The notes below the pieces were generated by a model. That model saw only the letters and a list, made by a program, of their open reading frames with translations, had not been told where the DNA came from and did no database searches. The position numbers and the translations under genes were made by a program. Positions 1 through 6,229 of a DNA stretch of 32,370 nucleotides are shown here, one piece after another (the first letter of the stretch is position 1; every line of letters starts with the position of its first letter). This DNA is from DSBN01 sp041686355 (lineage in GTDB: Bacteria; Spirochaetota; Spirochaetia; DSM-16054; Sediminispirochaetaceae), in contig JAWLDZ010000022.1 of assembly GCA_041686355.1 (NCBI GenBank), positions 1 to 32,370 of the forward strand, given 5' to 3'.

Positions 1-953
1 AACGCATCGAACCAGTCGCGCCACAGGGGCGGGTAGACCTGGGCAAAGGCACTGCCGATACCTACAATATCCGCCCCGGCAGCCCGCATTGCTGCCACGG
101 TGGAGGTGTTGTGCACGCCGCCCATTCCGATAATCAGGGGCTCATCCCCAAGCTGCCGGCGGATTTCCCGAACCTTTTCCAGTGCAATTTCATGCACCCA
201 GAGCCCGGATTTCCCGCCCTTTCCTCCGTGTACATTCATCAAAATCGGGGAAGCCGAGTGGGGCTCTATATAGAGCTCAGGCCCGACGGTATTGATGGCC
301 ACCAGTCCGTCTGCACCTCCTTCCATTGCAGCCTGAGCTACCGCTCCTATGTGCTCGACATTGGGCGTCAGTTTCGGCAGCAGGGGAAGGTCGGTAACCG
401 CGCGGATGGCCTGCATGTAGCGAAAGACCACTTCAGGATCCACCCCGATACTCATTCCATAACCCGGTTCGGCGTGGGGACAGGAAAAGTTCAGTTCCAG
501 GGTATCCGCAACTTGAGAAAAGCCCTCGGCCAGTTGAACAAATTCTTCGGGGGTACTGCCGGAGAGGCTCACATTCAAAAGTGCCCGCATGCGGTGAGAG
601 CTGAGCAGGTTTCTCAACTCCTTCAGTCCGGTCTCCATTCCGGGGTTCTTTAGTCCCACCGCATTACCGAAGCAGCCGGGAGCGGTCTCGACAATTACCG
701 GCTCGCGGTTGCCGGGATTCGGCAGCACTTGATAACTCTTACTGGTGATTATTGACAGCTGTGGAAGTTGTCGATCAAGTTCACTAATCATTTCCGGCCG
801 GGTGGATACAATTCCGCTTACAGTGGCAAAGCCGCGGATCTTGTGGGGGTCGTTGCTGCCCTGCATACGGGCAAGTCGCTGTTTCAGCAGCAGCCGGCGT
901 TCAATTTGGCCGGAGGGCCATCTTAAGCCCATCCCTTCACCGCTATTGTTCAT
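1..953 (-). CDS. pyrD: dihydroorotate dehydrogenase, class 1B-like catalytic subunit (3' end beyond window)
   Basis: Oxidises dihydroorotate to orotate, the fourth step of pyrimidine synthesis, using FMN. About 317 codons are visible and no stop is reached, so the C-terminus lies outside the window. Family landmarks in my reading: ETAPGCFGNAVGLKNPG (about 86-102), NVSLSGSTPEEF (124-135), NFSCPH (152-157) with C155 as the class 1B catalytic base, and the FMN phosphate stretch IIGMGG (271-276). The N-terminus has roughly 40 residues ahead of the usual barrel start. The ATG at 951-953 has GAGGAG seven bases upstream and overlaps the end of pyrF by 11 bp, so the two are translationally coupled. 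A class 1B enzyme normally works with a PyrK electron-transfer subunit, which is not seen here. High confidence in the family, less in the subclass. Confidence 0.93.
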   Translation of the reverse strand, partial: MNNSGEGMGLRWPSGQIERRLLLKQRLARMQGSNDPHKIRGFATVSGIVSTRPEMISELDRQLPQLSIITSKSYQVLPNPGNREPVIVETAPGCFGNAVGLKNPGMETGLKELRNLLSSHRMRALLNVSLSGSTPEEFVQLAEGFSQVADTLELNFSCPHAEPGYGMSIGVDPEVVFRYMQAIRAVTDLPLLPKLTPNVEHIGAVAQAAMEGGADGLVAINTVGPELYIEPHSASPILMNVHGGKGGKSGLWVHEIALEKVREIRRQLGDEPLIIGMGGVHNTSTVAAMRAAGADIVGIGSAFAQVYPPLWRDWFDA

Positions 954-1848
954 AGGCGATCTCCTCAGTCAAGCGGACCAGCGCATCTATACAGACCTGA
1001 AGCCAATCGGCAGGGGCAGTCTGTTTCTGCTTAGCCCAAGGATGGGTAATGCCGCTGGAAGAGTTGATGCGGGCAAGCTCCAGGGGATAGCCGGAGCCGC
1101 GCAGCCCCTGCACCGTTCGCTCGGCCGAGCCCCCCTGTCCTCCGACTCCGGGAATCAAGAGTGGTATGTCCCGTTCGGCATAGAAGGCCGCTATATCTTC
1201 CAGTTCCCGGGGGTTGGTGGCTCCGACTACCGCGCCGGTGCCGGGGTAATTTTTTGCGGCCCGAGAGATGGCATCGGCCACCTCCAGGTAGAGGGGCTGG
1301 TTCGAGCCGGCAAGCTGCAGATTCTGCAGCTCCCTTCCCCCGGGGTTGCTGGTGCGATTCAGGATGTAGACACCTCGACCTTCGGTATACCACTTCAAAA
1401 AGGGGCCGGTAGAGTCGCTGCCCATGTAGGGAGCAATGGTCACCGCATCGGCCTCCCAGGCGCTAAAGGCTTCCTCGGCGTAATTGGCGCTGCTGGTGGC
1501 GATGTCGCCGCGCTTGGCATCCAGAATCACCGGGGTTTCGGGAAAGGCTTCCCGCAGGAGTTTGAACACTTCGGCCAAGGCTAAGCTTCCGGAGAAATCC
1601 CCTTGCAATGGGCGGTCCAGACGGTGGTAGTAGCCGATGTTGGGTTTGAAGGAACCGGGAACCATCTGGCGAGCTGACATTTTCTCAAACAGCTGTTCGT
1701 AGGTCTTTACTATCTGCTCGGCCGGCGGCAGTTCAGGAAAAGGGTAGCATGAGGGCAGGGGGTCTAGGCCGACACACACGATGCTGCTGTTTTCCCGGCT
1801 GCTCTTGCGAAGTTTTTCCACATATGTTCTTGGGGTGTCTTGTTCCAT
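943..1848 (-). CDS. pyrF: orotidine 5'-phosphate decarboxylase (subfamily 2 type)
   Basis: Decarboxylates OMP to UMP, the last step of de novo UMP synthesis, in the cytoplasm. The protein is 301 residues, which fits the longer subfamily 2 form. The substrate/catalytic motif DAKRGDIATSSANYAEEAF is plain, as are the N-terminal CVGLDP and a late IPGVGGQGG. The reading frame stays open for 41 codons upstream into pyrE, but the ATG at 1846-1848 is chosen because AAGGAG lies just before it and the following residues MEQDTPRTYVEKL match a normal N-terminus. One base separates this ATG from the pyrE stop (TAG at 1850-1852), and the 3' end overlaps pyrD. It is the third gene of the pyr operon. Confidence 0.95.
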   Translation of the reverse strand: MEQDTPRTYVEKLRKSSRENSSIVCVGLDPLPSCYPFPELPPAEQIVKTYEQLFEKMSARQMVPGSFKPNIGYYHRLDRPLQGDFSGSLALAEVFKLLREAFPETPVILDAKRGDIATSSANYAEEAFSAWEADAVTIAPYMGSDSTGPFLKWYTEGRGVYILNRTSNPGGRELQNLQLAGSNQPLYLEVADAISRAAKNYPGTGAVVGATNPRELEDIAAFYAERDIPLLIPGVGGQGGSAERTVQGLRGSGYPLELARINSSSGITHPWAKQKQTAPADWLQVCIDALVRLTEEIAYEQ

Positions 1849-1849
1849 C

Positions 1850-2533
1850 CTATTTGTCTCCTTCCGGGGGAAATCCATGAGCCTCTCCCCATGCGAAGGG
1901 GGCGGGGCGCCACTCAAAGAGGCTTTTCTGGTCCTGTTCGTTGATGTACCCATTCTGGCGGGCAATGTCAATTAGCTGATCGTATTCGAGGATGGGAAGA
2001 CAGCTGCAGGCGGGCTGAAGGGAGGAGAATCGTTCGGCTGCCTTGTGAAGGCCGTAGGTAAATATTGCCAGACAGGTGTCAACTTGTGCTCCCGTTTGCC
2101 TCAGTGCATTGACCGCATCAATAGAACTGCCGCCGGTAGAGATTAAATCCTCTATCAGAAGAACCCTCCGGCCTGATAACTCCTCTGAACTTCCTATGCC
2201 TTCAATTCTGTTTTGCAGTCCGTGGCCTTTTGAACTGCCCCGTACATACACCAGGGGGTAGTGAAGACGGTCGGCGAGGGTGGTTGCGTGGGGTATTCCG
2301 GCGGTGGCGGTGCCGGCAATGATATCAAACTGCAGCTCCTTATCATGGATAATATCTTCAAAGGCGGATGCCACCAGGGCGCGGAACTTCCATGAAGAGA
2401 GGAGTAAACGATTGTCATTATAAATCGGCATGTAATAGCCGGAGGCCCAGCGGAAGGGCTGCTCCGGACGTAGACGAATTGAACCGATTGAAAGGCCGGC
2501 CTTGGCCAGTTCTATCGCATGGGATGTATTCAT
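1850..2533 (-). CDS. pyrE: orotate phosphoribosyltransferase
   Basis: Transfers ribose 5-phosphate from PRPP to orotate, giving OMP. The 227-residue protein has the PRPP-binding loop RVLLIEDLISTGGSS, the N-terminal FRWASGYYMPIYNDNR substrate region of type I phosphoribosyltransferases, and the flexible-loop stretch YVRGSSKGHG. Length is ordinary for PyrE. Its ATG (2531-2533) overlaps the TGA of the pyrBI fusion in an ATGA arrangement, which indicates coupled translation. The downstream neighbour pyrF begins one base after its stop. Confidence 0.95.
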   Translation of the reverse strand: MNTSHAIELAKAGLSIGSIRLRPEQPFRWASGYYMPIYNDNRLLLSSWKFRALVASAFEDIIHDKELQFDIIAGTATAGIPHATTLADRLHYPLVYVRGSSKGHGLQNRIEGIGSSEELSGRRVLLIEDLISTGGSSIDAVNALRQTGAQVDTCLAIFTYGLHKAAERFSSLQPACSCLPILEYDQLIDIARQNGYINEQDQKSLFEWRPAPFAWGEAHGFPPEGDK

Positions 2534-4119
2534 TTCCAGATCTCCTTAAAGGTGTGAGGTTTTTCACAGTATTTACACACGAAGATGTCGCCTGCAATTC
2601 GGCTAAACTCAGCAGGAATCGACTCACCATTGGAGGGGTGGCTGATACAGGCCTCATTCCGGCAACTGATAGTATCAAAATTGTAGATACGCGGCGGGGT
2701 ATGAAGCCTAAGCTTTTTCACAACCCTACGGTTTTGAATAATGTTTAGGGTACTGCCGGGGGCTATCGCAGCCAGCTGTTTCATCTGCTTTGCATCAAAT
2801 CCGGGAAAGCCGGGTCTAAAAATGATGCCCTTAATACTGTCTTCGGTCATGTGACTGGTAGTGACCCACTCTCCGCCTTTGCCATAGATCTTCAGCACCG
2901 AAATAATACGGGCCATGTGTTCACGAATCTCCCGTTCGGTGTCGCCGCGGCAGATATGGTCAATTACAATACCGTCGGAAATCGGATTTACCCCTTCAGC
3001 GTAGCGCTTCACCGGTGCCGTTTGGTCCATTTCGACCTCTTCCAGAAAAGACTCATCATCTACCTCTTGCTGGGCAAGCGGCTTTGATGGGGTGAAGTCA
3101 CTGCCGATTTTCCCGGCAATTAAAGAGAGAAGCACAATGCGAATAAGCTTGCCGTTGATCGATTGGTTTTCCCATCCGTTCAGTTCGGTATCATCGAGAA
3201 AAGTGGGGATAGTCGGGTGCTCTTTGTGCCGGGGCAGGGGGTGGTAAAATTTGGTGCCCGAGGAAATCCTGTCAAGATATTCCCGCTGAAACACAATTTT
3301 GCTGCGCAGTTCATCCTGCCGTTTAAGGATATCGTCGCCCATTCGTTCAAGTTGGGGGCGGGTGAAGTACCAAATCGGTGCGGTGGTTCCATCATCCATA
3401 TACGCTTCAATAGAATCAAACACCCGCACACGGTACCCATTCTCCTGCATGCGTGTGATGTAGTGTTCCGGCATAGCTAATTCCGGCGGAGCTATAAGAT
3501 CGACCGAAACCGAATCAAAAAGCTGCAGCCCGTTCACCTTTGAGTGAACCGTGCGACCATGAAACAGGTCTCCCACTAGGGCAATATGCATCTGTGAGTA
3601 ATCCCAGTTAAGCTGTTCAAGAAAACTGAACTCGTCCAGCAGCTCCTGGGTGGGATGCTCGTGTTTTCCGTCACCAGCATTGATAAAAGAGGGAGACACG
3701 GGCAGACCATTTCGTCGGGCAAAAACCCTGCCATTGTCTTCCAGCCACCGGCATACCCCTTCGAGTTTGCTGCGGACGACAAAAATGCGGTTCTGATATC
3801 CGGTGAGAGTGTTGAAGGTGTCAGCATAGCTCTCCTTTTTATTTATCGAGCTATGCACCACATCGAGTCCATTCAGCTTTATACGATGAAACTGGGCTGC
3901 ATTTTTGAAAGACTCCTTTGTGCGGGTGCTGTCCTCTAAAAAGACTTCGTATATTCCAAAATCGCTGTCGTCAATTCGGTAACGGTCGATCACCTCGTGA
4001 TTCTGTTCCTCCATCGCGGTTTTCAATTTTCTAGTATGATTAAACAGATACTGCCGCTCTTCCTGATTAAAATCCCGAATTACCGCCAAAGTCCTTCCTA
4101 GAAAAGTGTTCTCCCTCAT
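2530..4119 (-). CDS. pyrBI: aspartate carbamoyltransferase, catalytic-regulatory fusion
   Basis: Condenses carbamoyl phosphate with aspartate, the committed step of pyrimidine synthesis. Residues 1 to about 345 are the catalytic chain: the carbamoyl-phosphate site STRT (64-67), the HPTQ motif (155-158), and PLPR in a late loop. Residues from about 365 to 529 form a PyrI-like regulatory domain ending in a zinc site C486-x4-C491-x23-C515-x2-C518, the same spacing as in the separate E. coli regulatory chain. A roughly 20-residue acidic linker (DDESFLEEVEMDQ) joins the halves. Fusions of this kind are known in Thermotoga and some spirochaetes. The start has AAGGAGGG directly upstream. It is the first gene of the pyr operon, so allosteric feedback by CTP/ATP probably acts here. 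The operon also shows a possible operator upstream. Confidence 0.95.
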   Translation of the reverse strand: MRENTFLGRTLAVIRDFNQEERQYLFNHTRKLKTAMEEQNHEVIDRYRIDDSDFGIYEVFLEDSTRTKESFKNAAQFHRIKLNGLDVVHSSINKKESYADTFNTLTGYQNRIFVVRSKLEGVCRWLEDNGRVFARRNGLPVSPSFINAGDGKHEHPTQELLDEFSFLEQLNWDYSQMHIALVGDLFHGRTVHSKVNGLQLFDSVSVDLIAPPELAMPEHYITRMQENGYRVRVFDSIEAYMDDGTTAPIWYFTRPQLERMGDDILKRQDELRSKIVFQREYLDRISSGTKFYHPLPRHKEHPTIPTFLDDTELNGWENQSINGKLIRIVLLSLIAGKIGSDFTPSKPLAQQEVDDESFLEEVEMDQTAPVKRYAEGVNPISDGIVIDHICRGDTEREIREHMARIISVLKIYGKGGEWVTTSHMTEDSIKGIIFRPGFPGFDAKQMKQLAAIAPGSTLNIIQNRRVVKKLRLHTPPRIYNFDTISCRNEACISHPSNGESIPAEFSRIAGDIFVCKYCEKPHTFKEIWK

Positions 4120-4143
4120 TTTCCCTCCTTATTTTTGACCTCA

Positions 4144-4177
4144 GGTACAATTAAAAATCAAAGCTTTTAATTGTACC
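4144..4177 (-). promoter_or_regulatory. perfect 13-bp inverted repeat in the pyrBI leader, candidate operator or RNA hairpin
   Basis: Arms at 4144-4156 and 4165-4177 are exact reverse complements, GGTACAATTAAAA on one side, around an 8-base loop. It sits 25 bp before the pyrBI ATG. The arm nearer the promoter contains the likely -10 box, so a dimeric repressor could sit here. As RNA it would form a stable AT-rich hairpin. It is not followed by a T-run, so it is not a classical terminator. No PyrR-binding loop was recognised. Confidence 0.6.
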
Positions 4178-4197
4178 AAGCCCTTGTAGTGTATAAA
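4170..4197 (-). promoter_or_regulatory. candidate promoter of the pyr operon
   Basis: TTTATA (4192-4197), a 16-base spacer and TACAAT (4170-4175), placing transcription start near 4163 and leaving a leader of about 44 nt with a strong AAGGAGGG ribosome site. The -10 box lies inside the inverted repeat at 4144-4177. The -35 match is only moderate (4/6). Confidence 0.45.
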
Positions 4198-4217
4198 ACT
4201 CAGCTTAAATTTAGGCT

Positions 4218-4244
4218 AAAAAAAAAGCCGGCATTACTGCCGAC
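4218..4244 (-). terminator. Rho-independent terminator
   Basis: On the minus strand a 6-bp stem GTCGGC/GCCGGC (one G-U pair) with loop AGTAAT is followed directly by nine T. It ends the candidate small RNA upstream. It could equally stop read-through from the hydrolase gene at 4406 into the pyr operon, or act as an attenuator for that operon. Confidence 0.85.
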
Positions 4245-4349
4245 TATTAACTACAATAGAAACAAATTTATCAGAGAAACCACCGCCCCCATAGGGGGTT
4301 CGCTTCGCTCTCAATGTATGCACCGTTCTCTTACCGCTCTTCATATTAA
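4218..4349 (-). ncRNA. candidate small structured RNA (about 130 nt), family not recognised
   Basis: The stretch between the hydrolase stop (4406) and the pyr promoter carries a near-consensus sigma-70 promoter, then about 105 bases with internal pairing and a strong terminator. Visible pairing: AGAGAA near the 5' end with TTCTCT downstream, enclosing a hairpin CCCC-CTAT-GGGG. No open reading frame with a ribosome site is present. It does not match tRNA, tmRNA, SRP RNA, RNase P RNA or any riboswitch whose core I know. It could be a free small RNA or a regulatory leader of the pyr operon with a terminator at its end. The 5' end is estimated from the -10 position. Confidence 0.55.
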
Positions 4350-4354
4350 AACTT

Positions 4355-4383
4355 ATTATACCCCAAACTTATGGGTGAGGCAA
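4355..4383 (-). promoter_or_regulatory. sigma-70 type promoter of the candidate small RNA
   Basis: TTGCCT (4378-4383), exactly 17 bases, and a perfect TATAAT (4355-4360). It starts 23 bp after the hydrolase stop codon and predicts transcription from about 4349. It is among the best -10 matches in the window. Confidence 0.7.
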
Positions 4384-4405
4384 GGGGAACTCACCAAACT
4401 TGTCG

Positions 4406-5332
4406 CTACTCCAATACTATTTCAGTACCCTCACGGGCAATCTCAATTTTCATATTGGTTTTCCCCTGTACCTGCTCACGGTATCCGGATAAGAGTTCTT
4501 TCAACTTGTCGTCGGTGCGGTTTGGATCGTGGTGAAACAGAAGCAGCCGTTTCACATTCGCCTTGTGTGCGGAGTTTATTGCCGTTTCAAAGGGCGAGTG
4601 TCCCCAGCCTAGTTTTGAGGACAGATACTCCTCTTTAGTGTACTGGGAGTCATGTATCAGCAGGTCAGCGTCTTGGAAAAAACGCAGCACCTTTTCGTTT
4701 TCTTCGCGGGCCGCCGCTTCACCCTCGGCCGCTGCCTCCGGATCATACCCTGCTGCTTCTGGATCAGTGGGAAATACATTTCGAAAGGGTTCTGTGTCAT
4801 AGGCGGTGCAGAAGGCTCGTCCTTTGTATTCAAAACGGTAGCCGAGACAGAGAATCGGATGGTTGAGGTATTTAGTGGTAACAAACAGTCCGTCTCCGAG
4901 GTCCATGGTACCCTCTTTGAGGGGGTGGTAGCGGAACTGGGCGGCAAGCTCGCTGTGCTTTACCGGAAAGTACCGGTAGCGCAGCTGATCCCCTATTATT
5001 TTATCGAGCCCTTCATCCTCATAGGTGACCGGTCCGTATACATCTATTTCCGTACCCGGAATAAAAATAGGAATAAAAAAAGGAAAGCCCATAATATGGT
5101 CCCAGTGGGTATGGGTGAGAAAGAGTTTTGTCTTCAAGGGACCCTTTGGAATATCGTGTTTTAAAATATGTTCTCCAAGTTTACGAATCCCGGAACCCGC
5201 ATCAAGAATGATAAGACGGTCCTCATCCCCCACTCGAAGCTCTATACACGCGGTATTTCCGCCGAACTCAACCGTCTCTGGTCCTGGACAGGGAATTGAG
5301 CCGCGAACACCCCACAGCTTTATTTTCATCAT
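4406..5332 (-). CDS. metallo-beta-lactamase-fold hydrolase
   Basis: 308 residues. The zinc-binding HTHWDH motif (H74, H76, D78, H79) follows GGNTACIEL and LDAGSGIRKLG, and later ligand-type residues occur in LNHPILCLGYRF, YDTEP and LLIHDSQY. The N-terminus KLWGVRGSIPCPGP is typical of a stand-alone hydrolase group distantly related to RNase Z and class II cyclic-nucleotide phosphodiesterases. The substrate cannot be told. An alanine/glutamate-rich insertion (about residues 190-215) precedes the last conserved part. Start: two adjacent ATG codons (5332, 5329) with GGAG about seven bases before. It lies 24 bp after the HDOD gene and is probably the last gene of that operon, followed by the small RNA promoter. 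Confidence 0.85.
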   Translation of the reverse strand: MMKIKLWGVRGSIPCPGPETVEFGGNTACIELRVGDEDRLIILDAGSGIRKLGEHILKHDIPKGPLKTKLFLTHTHWDHIMGFPFFIPIFIPGTEIDVYGPVTYEDEGLDKIIGDQLRYRYFPVKHSELAAQFRYHPLKEGTMDLGDGLFVTTKYLNHPILCLGYRFEYKGRAFCTAYDTEPFRNVFPTDPEAAGYDPEAAAEGEAAAREENEKVLRFFQDADLLIHDSQYTKEEYLSSKLGWGHSPFETAINSAHKANVKRLLLFHHDPNRTDDKLKELLSGYREQVQGKTNMKIEIAREGTEIVLE

Positions 5333-5356
5333 ATCTGTACTCCATACATATTCACG

Positions 5357-6226
5357 CTATTCCGCAATTTTGAGAAACACCTTCGCCTTATCAATTTCCT
5401 GGTTTACCTGTTCTTCCACAGATTCCAGCCAGTCTAAAGAAATTCCGAGTTCATCGTACAGCTCCTGGGGGGCAGCCTCGGGATAGCGGTTTCCTGAGAA
5501 ACCGATGTCGTAGCTGTTGGCAAAATAATTGGCAACTATAACACTCAGGAGGATCACCCGGTGCGGCCCAGTGTATTCGGAATGACGGTGATGGTATACG
5601 ATCGCATCATGGATTTCATCGCCCAGTTTCCAGGCCTTGGATATGATGTTGCCCACATCGGCGTGGGAAAAACCGATAATCTCTTTTTCACTCATATACA
5701 GGGGTTTGCGGGTACGGTCGGAAAGAGCCAGTACCTCCAAGTACTCCTGGGAGAGGGTATTGTTTAAGGGTATTTTACCGATATCATGCAGCAGCCCTGC
5801 GACAAAAAAGCTTTCCTGCTGATTTGCTGGAATCCTCTTCTGTTTTGCAATCAGTTTCGCGGTAACACCGACACAAAGTGAGTGCCGCCAGTATCCGTTC
5901 ATGTTAATCACCTGGAAATGGGAGTCCGAACCAAGATTGCTTAAAATAGCAGTGGAGAGTGCTAGATTTTTCACCGTGTTCACACCCAGCATAATAATCG
6001 CACGAACCAGCGAGGTTATTTTTTGATGGAGACCGTAGTAGGCTGAATTGATCAGCTTCATTACTTTTCCCATCAAGACCGGATCAAGACTAATTACCTG
6101 GTTTAGATCTGCCGGAGAAACATTGGGATCGTTCGCCAGTTCAAGCACTTTGGCCACTGATGTAGGAAGGCTCGGCATTTTTTGAATATAAAGGCCGACT
6201 TTTTTCAGGTTTTTCTCATATTCCAT
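5357..6226 (-). CDS. HDOD domain protein
   Basis: 289 residues made almost wholly of one HDOD domain (about 10-215): N-terminal LPSLPTSVAKVLELAND-type helix, SAYYG, GYWRHS with H115, LLHDIGK with H147-D148, and YHHRH. HDOD proteins are non-enzymatic or weakly enzymatic relatives of HD phosphohydrolases and usually act in signalling, often with chemotaxis, c-di-GMP or two-component genes. No receiver or kinase domain is attached. The ATG lies three bases after the TPR gene stop, preceded by GGGGA, so it is co-transcribed with it. The specific partner is unknown. The genes before (TPR scaffold) and after (hydrolase) suggest a small signalling module. Confidence 0.88.
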   Translation of the reverse strand: MEYEKNLKKVGLYIQKMPSLPTSVAKVLELANDPNVSPADLNQVISLDPVLMGKVMKLINSAYYGLHQKITSLVRAIIMLGVNTVKNLALSTAILSNLGSDSHFQVINMNGYWRHSLCVGVTAKLIAKQKRIPANQQESFFVAGLLHDIGKIPLNNTLSQEYLEVLALSDRTRKPLYMSEKEIIGFSHADVGNIISKAWKLGDEIHDAIVYHHRHSEYTGPHRVILLSVIVANYFANSYDIGFSGNRYPEAAPQELYDELGISLDWLESVEEQVNQEIDKAKVFLKIAE

Positions 6227-6229
6227 TTA

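Noticed and set aside
745..1584. 279-codon plus-strand frame over pyrD/pyrF
   Set aside because: It lies opposite well-identified enzymes, has no ribosome site and shows no recognisable domain.
1850..1971. Longer pyrF starting at 1971
   Set aside because: The extra 41 codons lie inside pyrE, and the ATG at 1848 has a good ribosome site.
4218..4349. Naming the small RNA as 6S, SRP or RNase P RNA
   Set aside because: The conserved cores of SRP and RNase P RNA are absent, and 6S cannot be judged by eye.
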